Origin: Bacillota bacterium
GTDB taxonomy: Bacteria; Bacillota; Clostridia; Acetivibrionales; DTU013
DNA: 64,000 nucleotides
Direction of reading: 5' to 3'
NCBI GenBank assembly: GCA_023412915.1
Contig: JAEZRE010000020.1
Coordinates: 292,041 to 356,040 of the forward strand
Each line of letters opens with the position of its first letter. The stretch's first letter is position 1. A program made the translations under genes and the position numbers. Under the pieces are notes generated by a model. That model did not search any database and had not been told where the DNA came from. It saw nothing but the letters and a program-made list of their open reading frames with translations. Shown here in pieces: positions 26,342 to 35,369 of the stretch.

Positions 26342-26425
26342 GGAAATTCACCTCCTGATTATATTATATTCGGGAGTTTATAGTCGTTAACATAATAGAA
26401 GCTAACTGAGATAATACCATAGTTT

Positions 26426-27277
26426 TTATTGGATAACCGGGTAGCTTTTGATGTGTTCGAATTTCATGATCTTGACTTCACCGGACGACACTTCAAGTGT
26501 AATCAGATCTTCTCCAACGGTTCTGTGTGGCCCTATGTATGGCATTACTTCGAGCTTGATTTGAAACAGGTATGTCCGGTAACCGTGCGATCGTTCAATG
26601 TATTGGATGTCGGCCTGCCACGGGTCGACTGCGGGGGAGATCCCTATACTTGCCGTATAGTAATCGTCCACGGCCTTCCGAATATTCGGCAGGAGCGTAG
26701 ACATGGAGATATCGTAATAAAGCTCTTCCATCGAGTGTTCGGGCGGTTTCCGCGGCGTATAGGTTTTGATGTATCCGACGACGTATCTTTGCAGGAAGGT
26801 TGTATCCGCCTCGAAATTGAAGCAGTACGGCCTTGTTTGTTCATCCAGTAACAGCAGATATGGCTTGCCCTGTGAAGGGAAAATTACGTAGATCGTATCG
26901 GCGTACTCTATGCCTGCAGCTGCCGTCAGCTTTGCAGATACCTTTACCGGAGGCTCCAACGGTACTTTCACGATATACCCGACCTTCGGGAAAACCTTTA
27001 TGTTCCCATACATCCCGGATATGGAATCGAGGTATTTTTGGGCTTCCTTCCGAAAACCGGCATTATTGTCGTAACTGCCCACAACCAAGCCCTTTTCGAT
27101 ATCGAATATTTCGACTTGTCCGGATGCTTGCCCACCGTCTTCAGAAACAGTCAAAAAGGCGCTGACGCTCATTTTCCGGCCGTCTATCCCGCACTTAAAC
27201 AAAAATACGGCGCACAGGCATGCGAGAATGCCTGAGGCAATATATAACTTTTTTCTTTCAATCATCAATATAAGCAT
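26426..27277 (-). CDS. Membrane-anchored protein with DUF3888-like C-terminal region
   Basis: 283 residues from the ATG at 27277, preceded by AAGGCGG; the frame is open 45 codons further upstream without a site. One membrane anchor lies at about residues 10-30 (LYIASGILACLCAVFLFKCG), with the rest outside. The part from about residue 180 (SMEELYYDISMSTLLPNIRKAVDDYY) looks like DUF3888, a family of Bacillus and Clostridium proteins without known function. It is divergent from the DUF2268-like gene with 160 bp between them. Confidence 0.65.
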   Translation of the reverse strand: MLILMIERKKLYIASGILACLCAVFLFKCGIDGRKMSVSAFLTVSEDGGQASGQVEIFDIEKGLVVGSYDNNAGFRKEAQKYLDSISGMYGNIKVFPKVGYIVKVPLEPPVKVSAKLTAAAGIEYADTIYVIFPSQGKPYLLLLDEQTRPYCFNFEADTTFLQRYVVGYIKTYTPRKPPEHSMEELYYDISMSTLLPNIRKAVDDYYTASIGISPAVDPWQADIQYIERSHGYRTYLFQIKLEVMPYIGPHRTVGEDLITLEVSSGEVKIMKFEHIKSYPVIQ

Positions 27278-27437
27278 GTTTTTCCGCCTTACTGCCATAT
27301 TGATGGTTATGCCCGGCATAGTCGGAGCAGAACCTGTAATTGAAATAACTAAAGACATCCGAATTTTGTTATAGTCATCTCTTACATTGATTTGCCGCGG
27401 AGCATATAGCAAAATGGAAATGATTGGAGGAGGGTAA

Positions 27438-28316
27438 ATGAACTATAATTTAAAAATCGTTTCCGCCTACCAAGGCATGGCTGAATATGTCGCTGCGTCA
27501 AGGTCGGCAGAAAGCCCACTGGAAAGCCCGGAGCTGGCAAAGCTGTGGGACGAATATGTAATTGAGCCGTATTGGAACGAATGGGCGGCAGGGCAATTCA
27601 ACGAAGAAAGGATACGCAGTGAAATGTCCGATCCCATTGCCGATACGGACAGACTTGAAGAGGCGGTCAAAAAAATGTCCTCTTCCAATATTGAGGAGAT
27701 GCTCCGCAAGGCGTATGATAAAATGTCGCAGCTGCTGCCTCCGCCGGAAGCCGACAAGGTAATTTGCATTTACGCAAATACAAGGATAGATGAAGACGTC
27801 CATGGAATCGTCGGCACGTGCGCCGGCGATAGCATACTGATACAGGTAAACCCGTTGGCCCCGGGCTGGGAAGCTTATGTGCCGTGGGTGCTTGCACATG
27901 AGTATAACCATACCGTATGGGGCTATAACTACTATTATCTCAGGCATAACAACAGCCAGGACCTTCTGACATCCATAATAACGGAGGGTGAGGCCGATTC
28001 GTTCGCAAAGGCGCTTTGCCCGGAAGTCCGCCCTCGTTGGATAAGAGCGTTGACAGCCGAGCAGGAACGTGAACAGTGGGCTGCTCTGAAGGGATACCTG
28101 TTTTGTGAGGACAGTCCGGAGCTGCACAGCCGCTTCTTCTTTGGTTGCGAAAGAACTTCGACGCCCGCAAATACAGGCTACACAATCGGCTTCAATATAG
28201 TACAGGCCTGTTTGAAAGCATGGCCTGACCTAAGTTTCACAGAACTTGCCGGCAAGGATGCAAAAGATATACTTAAGGCCGGAGGTTACGGTAATGACGG
28301 CTGTATAATATTGTGA
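27438..28316 (+). CDS. Putative zinc metallopeptidase, DUF2268 type
   Basis: 292 residues with GGAGGAGGG before the ATG. The motif VLAHEYNHTVWG gives HEXXH, and ITEGEADSFAKAL supplies the likely third zinc ligand (Glu), as in DUF2268/gluzincin-like proteases. There is no signal peptide or membrane segment, so it is cytoplasmic unless exported by other means. Substrate and role are unknown. Confidence 0.8.
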   Translation: MNYNLKIVSAYQGMAEYVAASRSAESPLESPELAKLWDEYVIEPYWNEWAAGQFNEERIRSEMSDPIADTDRLEEAVKKMSSSNIEEMLRKAYDKMSQLLPPPEADKVICIYANTRIDEDVHGIVGTCAGDSILIQVNPLAPGWEAYVPWVLAHEYNHTVWGYNYYYLRHNNSQDLLTSIITEGEADSFAKALCPEVRPRWIRALTAEQEREQWAALKGYLFCEDSPELHSRFFFGCERTSTPANTGYTIGFNIVQACLKAWPDLSFTELAGKDAKDILKAGGYGNDGCIIL

Positions 28317-28370
28317 TATGATGGAAAAGGGTGATGTGTTTTGTCTATACAACCGCTTTGCATTGTTTCG

Positions 28371-28430
28371 GCTCCGTGCATTGTCTGACGAGGACGGTGG
28401 GTGCATGGAGCGGTAAGCTATTTACCGTCC
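28371..28430 (+). ncRNA. Candidate structured 5' leader with overlapping stems
   Basis: In the 167-bp gap before the ceramidase-like gene, GCTCCGTGCAT (28371-28381) can pair with GTGCATGGAGC (28401-28411), with two wobbles. GGACGGT (28392-28398), inside that loop, can pair with ACCGTCC (28424-28430), giving a pseudoknot-like arrangement. A third hairpin, CGGTAA/TTACCG (28411-28427), competes with the second. Overlapping alternatives of this kind are seen in regulatory leaders, but no known riboswitch class is recognised. Confidence 0.35.
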
Positions 28431-28483
28431 CGGATCAGGCTTTGCATTTCTTAAACAAAAATAAAATTTAAGGAGCAAAGTTA

Positions 28484-29737
28484 ATGAAAAAAGAAAATAA
28501 TGCATACCTCGGATTTGCGAGGGTTGACATAACCCCTTTGTACAATGTTCAGACGGTGGGCTTCAACAGGGAGGACAATCTGTCCAGAGGAGTACTGCAC
28601 AGGTTGTTCGCGCAGGTATCTGTCTGGCATTCCGATGAGGGGAAGGTCTGCCTGGTCGCCATAGATCATATAGGCTTCATGTATGAGGATTCAAACACTC
28701 TGCGCGATATGATCGGCAAAAAGCTGGGCATAACGCGCGAAAAAGTCATGCTGTGTTTCAGCCATACCCACAGTTCGCCCAACATCAGCCTGGAACCGGA
28801 ATACTTCCGTTTTCTCTGTGAGCAGGTGCTTTCGGGAGTGGACGAGGCTGAAAGGAATACGGCTCCCATCGAAGCGGCATGGGGTACGACCGAAGCCGAT
28901 ATCGGGGTCAACCGCAGGAACATCGGCGGAGTTCTGGACAGGCGTATAAATATTCTAAAAATCGCCGACGCTGTTACCGGAGAAATGCGTCTGCTTATAT
29001 TGAGGCTCACAGCGCATGCCAATGTGCTGTATGAGGATAATTACCTTATTTCATCGGATTTTATCGGCGTCGCCAGGGAGCTGCTTGAGAAAAAGTACGG
29101 CTGCAGCGTTATGATTACGCAGGGGGCTTCGGGCAATGTAAAACCCAGGTATGAATTTACACTGGAAGCTCTGGACAAAATGGCTTCCGTGATCGATAAC
29201 GCCGTATCGGCCTGCATCGATGGCATCAAGCCCGCTGGCATAAAAAGTTTGTCCATGTTTTCTCAAACAGATACTTTCCATGCCGATGTTCCGTCGATGG
29301 AACGGGCACAGGCCATTGCCGAGGAGGCCATGAGAATAAACCATATCGACGGCACGAACTGGCTCGGGGAGGTCGCGCGCCTGAATGCGGAAGGCATACG
29401 GCAGCAGGGAACGCAGACGGAAATTCAGTATTTCGTACTAAACGACGGGTGTTTTTGCGGAGTGGCGAGCGAGATAATGTGCGAGCTTGCGGTAGAGGTC
29501 GCCGAAGCCTGCAAAGACGAGCTCATTTATTTCGGCGGTTACACAAACGGCTGCGGCGGCTATCTCCCGACGGCAGAGGAGTACGACAAGGGCGGGTATG
29601 AAGTCCTCCACTCGTATTTGATCTACTACATATATCATGGGAGGGTTATGCCGCTGAACCGCGATACTGCGGAGAAGTTGGTCAAATCGGTCGCCTTGCG
29701 ATGGGAAAGCATCCGCAGGGTTCGCAAAGAGTATTAA
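28484..29737 (+). CDS. Neutral/alkaline ceramidase-like hydrolase
   Basis: 417 residues with AAGGAG upstream. It opens with YLGFARVDITPLYNV and has FSHTHSSPNI near residue 86, the zinc-binding region of the neutral/alkaline non-lysosomal ceramidase N-terminal domain. ITQGASGNVKPR also fits. True ceramidases are longer (about 650-750 residues) and secreted; this protein has only the catalytic domain and no signal peptide. It may therefore hydrolyse another amide or glycoconjugate in the cytoplasm. It is convergent with the GH29 gene, and the position in the sugar island suggests glycoconjugate use (inference). Confidence 0.75.
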   Translation: MKKENNAYLGFARVDITPLYNVQTVGFNREDNLSRGVLHRLFAQVSVWHSDEGKVCLVAIDHIGFMYEDSNTLRDMIGKKLGITREKVMLCFSHTHSSPNISLEPEYFRFLCEQVLSGVDEAERNTAPIEAAWGTTEADIGVNRRNIGGVLDRRINILKIADAVTGEMRLLILRLTAHANVLYEDNYLISSDFIGVARELLEKKYGCSVMITQGASGNVKPRYEFTLEALDKMASVIDNAVSACIDGIKPAGIKSLSMFSQTDTFHADVPSMERAQAIAEEAMRINHIDGTNWLGEVARLNAEGIRQQGTQTEIQYFVLNDGCFCGVASEIMCELAVEVAEACKDELIYFGGYTNGCGGYLPTAEEYDKGGYEVLHSYLIYYIYHGRVMPLNRDTAEKLVKSVALRWESIRRVRKEY

Positions 29738-29757
29738 AAAGTCCCGTACTGTACCTG

Positions 29758-29796
29758 GGGACATATCTGCGCAATTCAGCTTTGCAGATATGTCCC
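29758..29796 (+). repeat. Perfect inverted repeat, terminator- or REP-like
   Basis: GGGACATATCTGC (29758-29770) and its exact complement (29784-29796) enclose 13 nt. It follows the ceramidase-like stop codon by 20 bp. The GGGACA ends recall the hairpin at 56494-56547. Only a weak T-containing tail follows, so it may be a dispersed palindrome rather than a terminator. Confidence 0.5.
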
Positions 29797-29912
29797 TATA
29801 AATTTGTCCTTTACATCGCGTCAAAAATGATATGGAATTCCGTCGGCCGCAGATACTCTCAGGATTCATCCCTTATGCGGTAAAGACGTATTCGTACAGC
29901 CGCTGCCGCAGA

Positions 29913-31370
29913 CTATTCCAACTCTATTGCAAGGCAATTGACGTATTCCGTCGGTTTTGCATCGGGCAGCTTCACGACAAGTGTTCCATAAGGCTGTTCA
30001 AATGGTACATTCCCAACTCCGAGCAACCTGACAGCCTTGACCTTGTCGGCAGGAGTCAGTGATTTGATAACCGCCCTGTTGTTTTCCGGCCACCTCATCT
30101 GAAAGGCGTAGATTGTTTTGCCTTTAACGGTAAACCGGAAGTCCGAGCTGGTCCAGGCTACCGCATCTTCCTTGAAGCCTTCGATATGAACTCTTGCCGG
30201 ACCTTCTCCCGATACGCGGAAGGGCCTGGTTCCATAAACGCCCTCCTGGCATACCTTGTTCCATTTTGCCATTTCCCTTACTATGTGGGTGCACTCGTCA
30301 TCAAGCGTTCCGTCAGGCTTCTGCGGTATGTTCAGCAGTAGATTGCCGTTCTTAGAGATGATATCCACAAGCATCTCGATGATATGTCCGGGCTTTTTAT
30401 AAACTGCGCGGACGTCGTAGAACCAGCTGCCCACGCAGGTGTCCGTCTGCCACGGATCAGGCTTTATATCGGACTCCTGGCTCCTCTCGATATCTAGGAT
30501 TCCAACCGAGTATATCTCCTGGCGCCTGTCCTTCTGGTTATACACGGCAATGTTTTTGCCTCCGTGATTGGCAGCGCTGGTATTGTACAGATGGGCAACC
30601 GCGTGCAGGCCAGCCTCGAACATATTGTCCCCGAAAGGCAATGCACCGTCCGAATAAAGTAAATCGGGCTGGTAAAGATCGATGACCTCCTTAATCACGT
30701 CAAACCACCTCTGATGCCACCATTTGTTTGGACTGTACCATGGCTCCAGATCCCAGAATTTTTTATCCGGATCATAATGCTCGCGGTTCGGCAGGTAAAG
30801 GTCTTCGTATCGAGGATCGCTTCCGTCATAAGGCACGCCTGCGTATGGACCTACCTTATCGCACCCCTTGTTGACACGATACCAGCTGAAGGTTGCTCCA
30901 AGGTGCTCGGTTATGCCGAAGGGAAGCCCTCTTTTTTCGGCGGCTGCTTTCCAGAGACCAACGATGTCCTTATGCGGGCCTATATCTACTGAATTCCAGC
31001 GATGAATTTTTGAAGCATAATTGAAGAAATGGTCATGATGCATTGCCTGTGACACGAAATACTTGGCGCCCGCGGCTGCATACATGTCCATGAGGCCTTC
31101 CGGGTCGAAGTTTTCCGCTTCCCAGAGTTGAACGAGATCCTTGTAGCCGAATCTGGACGGGTGCCCATAATGGCGTATATGATAAAGATACTGCTCATGG
31201 CCTTCAAAGTACATACCGCGGGCATACCAGTCACCGTACATTGGAACGGATTGCGCCCCCCAGTGTGACCAGATTCCCAGTTTCGCATCCCTGAACCAGT
31301 CCGGACATTCATACTTTCTCAAAGATTCCATGGTAGGCTCGAAGGGGCCATTCTTGATTTCCATTGCCAT
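29913..31370 (-). CDS. GH29-family alpha-L-fucosidase-like enzyme
   Basis: 485 residues with AGGAGG nine bases before the ATG. Family blocks are WFRDAKLGIWSHWG near the start, AKYFVSQAMHHDHFFNY and YQPDLLYSDGALPFG, where D241 takes the place of the GH29 nucleophile. SKNGNLLLNIPQKPDGTLDD marks the end of the barrel. A C-terminal beta domain follows. No signal peptide is present, so it works in the cytoplasm on imported fuco-oligosaccharides or galactosides. It is divergent from the AraC gene at 31548, which probably regulates it. Confidence 0.88.
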   Translation of the reverse strand: MAMEIKNGPFEPTMESLRKYECPDWFRDAKLGIWSHWGAQSVPMYGDWYARGMYFEGHEQYLYHIRHYGHPSRFGYKDLVQLWEAENFDPEGLMDMYAAAGAKYFVSQAMHHDHFFNYASKIHRWNSVDIGPHKDIVGLWKAAAEKRGLPFGITEHLGATFSWYRVNKGCDKVGPYAGVPYDGSDPRYEDLYLPNREHYDPDKKFWDLEPWYSPNKWWHQRWFDVIKEVIDLYQPDLLYSDGALPFGDNMFEAGLHAVAHLYNTSAANHGGKNIAVYNQKDRRQEIYSVGILDIERSQESDIKPDPWQTDTCVGSWFYDVRAVYKKPGHIIEMLVDIISKNGNLLLNIPQKPDGTLDDECTHIVREMAKWNKVCQEGVYGTRPFRVSGEGPARVHIEGFKEDAVAWTSSDFRFTVKGKTIYAFQMRWPENNRAVIKSLTPADKVKAVRLLGVGNVPFEQPYGTLVVKLPDAKPTEYVNCLAIELE

Positions 31371-31494
31371 TGAATTAATCCTCCTTTATTTCCTGATTTG
31401 TTCCAAGACCCGGGTAATGGATGATTACGTTATAAATTATAGCATCATGGGTTTTGGGGGAAAAAGGTTTAAATTAAGATGTATGTGAACGATA

Positions 31495-31523
31495 TTAACA
31501 TTGTTGCTTTATTATGTTATTAT
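31495..31523 (+). promoter_or_regulatory. Probable promoter of the second AraC gene
   Basis: TTAACA (31495-31500) and TATTAT (31518-31523) are 17 bases apart. Its position supports the ATG at 31548 over the earlier in-frame ATG at 31479. Confidence 0.45.
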
Positions 31524-31547
31524 ACCGGCAGGAGTGAAATTGCTGTC

Positions 31548-32363
31548 ATGCTTCAAAATATCGGAAACATTTTTGAAAACATAGCCGTAAAAAACCTGGT
31601 AAGCCGTTTGACTGTCTGTGATCCGGATTGGGGAGAGACGGACTGTATCTACGGGTACAACAAGTTTTACTATTTTCTGGGCGGGGAAGGAACGCTTATT
31701 ATCGATGGCGATGAATATCATCCGGAACCGGGCGAGCTGTTTCTGATTCCTGCCGATACCAGGCACACTTACTTTCATAATCCGGAAAAGCCTGTATATA
31801 AATACTGGTGCCATTTTGATATTTCATTGAACGAGGGGAGAAAGCTCACCTATTCAAGGAGCGGAGCCAGATGCAAGGCGCCCAGGGAAGCACTTGAGCC
31901 GGTTTTCAGGAAGCTGGTCGACTCCGATATCTCAAGAAATCCGCTGAGCGCTCTTGCTGAAAAGTCAGCCTTGCTGGAGATCCTTGGAATATTCATGAGC
32001 AACGTGGATTATACCAGTATATTGCCCGATAGAACCGATGATTTTATCACGCGAATTAATAATTACATAATACGCAATATGCTCTCGAACATCACACTCA
32101 AACAGATGGCGGAAACAGTGCATCTGCATCCAAATTACTTTACACAATACTTCAGAAAGCATTTCAATGCTTCCCCCATAGAGCATGTCAATATCATGAG
32201 GTTGGAATGGGCGGCCCAGCTTCTTATCCATAGTCCCGGTAAAAGTATAGGCGAGGTTGCGGGAGAAGCCGGTTTCAATGATTACCGCTACTTCAGCCGA
32301 CTCTTCAGGAAGAGATACGGAATAACCCCTTCCGCCTACAAGGGGAGCTATCGCAATTCTTGA
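31548..32363 (+). CDS. AraC-family regulator with cupin sensor domain
   Basis: 271 residues from 31548, which lies behind an AGGAG (13 bases) and the promoter above; an in-frame ATG at 31479 would add 23 residues unlike the family. The cupin half has GEGTLIIDGDEYHPEPGEL and IPADTRHTYFHN. The C-terminal half has two AraC helix-turn-helices (MAETVHLHPNYFTQYFRKHF and VAGEAGFNDYRYFSRLFRKR). It is divergent from the GH29 gene, about 180 bp apart, which is the most likely target. Confidence 0.82.
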   Translation: MLQNIGNIFENIAVKNLVSRLTVCDPDWGETDCIYGYNKFYYFLGGEGTLIIDGDEYHPEPGELFLIPADTRHTYFHNPEKPVYKYWCHFDISLNEGRKLTYSRSGARCKAPREALEPVFRKLVDSDISRNPLSALAEKSALLEILGIFMSNVDYTSILPDRTDDFITRINNYIIRNMLSNITLKQMAETVHLHPNYFTQYFRKHFNASPIEHVNIMRLEWAAQLLIHSPGKSIGEVAGEAGFNDYRYFSRLFRKRYGITPSAYKGSYRNS

Positions 32364-32552
32364 TCGGGTTGTTATTGGACATTCATGTTATTATCTTACA
32401 CATTTATAAATTTCTTGTTCGTTATTTGTGTGATATTGATATTATTTACAATTAATATTAATATTGATTATGTAGAGTCTTTACCATTCGAATCATTCCG
32501 GGCATTGTTGAAGTATCCAAAATTCATGGTCGATAAGGAGCGAGTGGTCAAC

Positions 32553-34316
32553 ATGGCAAATAAAAATTATCCGTTATATGAAACGACTATCTTTGAAGAT
32601 TTCAGGATCATGACTGAAAATGTGGCAAAAAAGTACCCGGACAGGATTGCTATTTCCTATAAAAAGAATCCGCACGACAAGGAAACAGTGGATGTTACAT
32701 ATGTGCAGGCAAGGGACCACATACGAGATATGGGAACCGAGCTGATCTTTCTTGGCTGCCGCGACAAACACGTCGCACTGATAGGCGAGAGCTCCTATGA
32801 ATGGGTCTGCTCATATTTCTGCCTTATGTCCATAGGTTCCATCGTGGTGCCTGTCGACAGGGAGCTGCCTCCGGATGAGATCGCAGGCATACTGAATATT
32901 GCGGAGTGTGAATTTGTATTTTATAGCGCGGCGATAGAGAATAAAATCGAGTCGGTCAGGGAAAAGGTACCCGGCCTCAAAACCTGCATTTGCATTGGGG
33001 AACCGAAGATGGCGGACGCGGTGAGATTGTCCGATATTGCGGCAAGGGGCGGGGAACGTTTCGAAAGCGGCGATAATTCCTATTACGATTATATAATCGA
33101 TCCTGAGCGCCTCGCCACCATCGTATTTACTTCAGGTACGACGGGAAAGGGCAAAGGCGTAATGCTTTCCCAGAAAAATATCGTCTCTGACATGACCCAG
33201 GGCATGTACAACTTTGCCATAACCCCCAAAACGATGAATGTGCTTCCGCCGCACCATACCTTCGGTTCTACCGTGAATTTCGTAGGCCATTATTCGCAGG
33301 GCTCGTCCATATATATTTCAAGCGGCTTGAAATATATAGCCGACGAAATCAGGGAACAGCAGCCGACCCATCTGGTGCTTGTTCCACTATTCGTGGAAAC
33401 CCTTTACAAAAAGCTGTGGGCGGGAGCTGAGAAGAGCGGAAAGGCAGAAATGCTTCGCCGAATGATAAAGCTCAGCAATATCCTACGCAAATGCCGCATC
33501 GATCTGCGGCGCATACTTTTCAAAAGCGTTCTGGCCTCCTTCGGAGGCAAACTGGAAATGGTCATTTGCGGCGGCGCAAACCTGAATCAGGACATAATCG
33601 ACACCTTTGACGCCATCGGGATAACCATACTGAACGGCTACGGCATCACGGAGTGTTCGCCGCTGATCTCGTGCAACAGGAACAGGTACCAGAAGAAGGG
33701 GAGCGTCGGTACTCCGATAATCGGCGAGTTGGTTAAAATAAAAGACCCGGATGAAAACGGGGAGGGTGAGATCTGTGTAAAGGGCCCGAATGTCATGCTT
33801 GGCTATTACAAGGATCCCGAAGCCACCAGGGCGGTGTTCGACGAGGAAGGCTATTTCAGAACGGGCGATTATGGCAAGCTCGATGAGGAAGGCTGGATAT
33901 ATATCACCGGGAGACTGAAAAATCTGATCATCCTAAGCAACGGTAAAAATGTATATCCTGAGGAAATAGAAACCGAGATATCAAGGATATTCGGCGTAAA
34001 CGAATGCGTCGTATATGCCGGCGAAAGTAAGGCTCAGAAGAGCAAGGAAGTCATAGTCGCCGAGATATTCCCGGACTTTGATGCTCTGAAGGAAAGAGGC
34101 GTTGAGGACGTCAGGGAATATTTCGAGAACGGCATAAAGGATATAAACGGCAGGATGGTTTCGTACAAGGCCGTAAAAATGGTAAAGATACGAAATGAGG
34201 AATTCAAAAAGAACACCTCAAAAAAAATACTGCGCTTTGCAATAGACAAAAGTATCGAGGAAGCGGCAGCCTCAGATCACACTGCTGCTCCAGATGTCAT
34301 TGAAGCTTTCCGCTGA
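32553..34316 (+). CDS. AMP-forming acyl-CoA ligase (long-chain fatty-acid type)
   Basis: 587 residues from the ATG at 32553, which follows AAGGAG; the frame is open to 32385 but that part is AT-rich and would add an unlikely membrane segment. The adenylate-forming motifs are complete: FTSGTTGKGKGVMLS (P-loop), NGYGITECSPL, YFRTGDYGKLDEEGW and GRLKNLIILSNGKNVYPEE. The C-terminal Lys of KNTSKKILR fits the catalytic position. It activates a fatty or other carboxylic acid with ATP and CoA (or an acyl-carrier protein). Its last 45 bp overlap the 3' end of the convergent HD-GYP gene. Confidence 0.87.
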   Translation: MANKNYPLYETTIFEDFRIMTENVAKKYPDRIAISYKKNPHDKETVDVTYVQARDHIRDMGTELIFLGCRDKHVALIGESSYEWVCSYFCLMSIGSIVVPVDRELPPDEIAGILNIAECEFVFYSAAIENKIESVREKVPGLKTCICIGEPKMADAVRLSDIAARGGERFESGDNSYYDYIIDPERLATIVFTSGTTGKGKGVMLSQKNIVSDMTQGMYNFAITPKTMNVLPPHHTFGSTVNFVGHYSQGSSIYISSGLKYIADEIREQQPTHLVLVPLFVETLYKKLWAGAEKSGKAEMLRRMIKLSNILRKCRIDLRRILFKSVLASFGGKLEMVICGGANLNQDIIDTFDAIGITILNGYGITECSPLISCNRNRYQKKGSVGTPIIGELVKIKDPDENGEGEICVKGPNVMLGYYKDPEATRAVFDEEGYFRTGDYGKLDEEGWIYITGRLKNLIILSNGKNVYPEEIETEISRIFGVNECVVYAGESKAQKSKEVIVAEIFPDFDALKERGVEDVREYFENGIKDINGRMVSYKAVKMVKIRNEEFKKNTSKKILRFAIDKSIEEAAASDHTAAPDVIEAFR

Positions 34317-35369
34317 ATTGTGAAAGGCGTCGACCAAGGCTGGTTCGAAATGGGTATCCCTGCCGGCAGTGATGATCCTGCAGCTTTCTTCATGCGAAAG
34401 AGCCTGCTTGTAACAGCGCTTCGAACGCAGTGCGTCGTACACGTCCACAATAGCCATGATCCTCGCCGCCAATGGTATGGCTGAACCTTTCAGCCCATTA
34501 GGGTAACCGGTTCCGTCCCATTTTTCGTGATGGCATCTCGCGATATCGATGCCCATTTTGATGAAAGGATTCCCGGGGTAAAGGTCCAGAACATCCTCCA
34601 GTGTTTTTGCTCCAAGCTCCGAATGCGTTTTCATCACCTCGAATTCAGACGGTGTAAGCCTGGCGGGTTTCAGCATTATGGAGTCGGGAATGCTTACCTT
34701 CCCTATATCATGAAGCGGACTTGCATGATAGATGTTCGTCAGGAACTCCTCGTCTATTTCCGGGAGATACCTGCCGTCCTGCAGCAATTGCAGTGAAAGA
34801 CGCTTGCAGAATGACTGCACTCTCTCGAGGTGTTTTCCTGTCTCTATGTCGCGGGATTCAGCCAGCCGGGCCAGGGCAAAAATCATAGCCATCTGGGAAT
34901 CCCACAGTTCCTTTACCTGCTCCATTACAAGTGACTGCAGGTTATGGTTCTGCTCCTCCAGCTGCAGCTGGAGCTGTCTGATCTTAAGATGTGTAGAAAC
35001 CCTTGCCTGTACCTCTTCGAGGTTGAAGGGCTTGGTAACGTAATCCACTCCTCCGGCGTTGAAGGCTTCCACCTTTTCATCGGTCTGGGTAAGCGCGCTT
35101 ATGAAGATTACGGGTATTTCGCGATAGGCCGGATTGCTTTTGAGCTGCCTGCAAACCTCGAAGCCGTTTATATCGGGCATCATTATGTCAAGAAGCACAA
35201 GATCGGGGACTTGCGTTTCCACAGCCTTCAGTGCCAGTTTGCCGCCGGGAACGGGGCGGACCTTGTAACCCTGCGCACGCAGTATGCTTGACAGGATCTG
35301 AAGATTGGCTGTCGTATCATCTACAATAAGTATATTGAAGGACTTCGAAGCAGAGTGTTCCGGCATCAT
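34272..35369 (-). CDS. Response regulator with HD-GYP phosphodiesterase domain
   Basis: 365 residues with AAGGAG six bases before the ATG. The receiver domain has the acidic pair D17/D18, phosphoacceptor D61 and K113. A coiled linker leads to the HD-GYP domain with H220-D221 (SPLHDIGKVSIPD) and HHEKWDGTGYPNGLKG. Such proteins hydrolyse cyclic di-GMP when phosphorylated. The start codon overlaps the stop codon of the hybrid kinase by one base, so the two are translated together and are probably one signalling pathway with the FIST protein. Confidence 0.93.
   Translation of the reverse strand: MMPEHSASKSFNILIVDDTTANLQILSSILRAQGYKVRPVPGGKLALKAVETQVPDLVLLDIMMPDINGFEVCRQLKSNPAYREIPVIFISALTQTDEKVEAFNAGGVDYVTKPFNLEEVQARVSTHLKIRQLQLQLEEQNHNLQSLVMEQVKELWDSQMAMIFALARLAESRDIETGKHLERVQSFCKRLSLQLLQDGRYLPEIDEEFLTNIYHASPLHDIGKVSIPDSIMLKPARLTPSEFEVMKTHSELGAKTLEDVLDLYPGNPFIKMGIDIARCHHEKWDGTGYPNGLKGSAIPLAARIMAIVDVYDALRSKRCYKQALSHEESCRIITAGRDTHFEPALVDAFHNSAESFNDIWSSSVI

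Noticed and set aside
32385..32552. N-terminal membrane segment of the acyl-CoA ligase
   Set aside because: The hydrophobic stretch comes from AT-rich sequence before the AAGGAG site; the family start matches the ATG at 32553.
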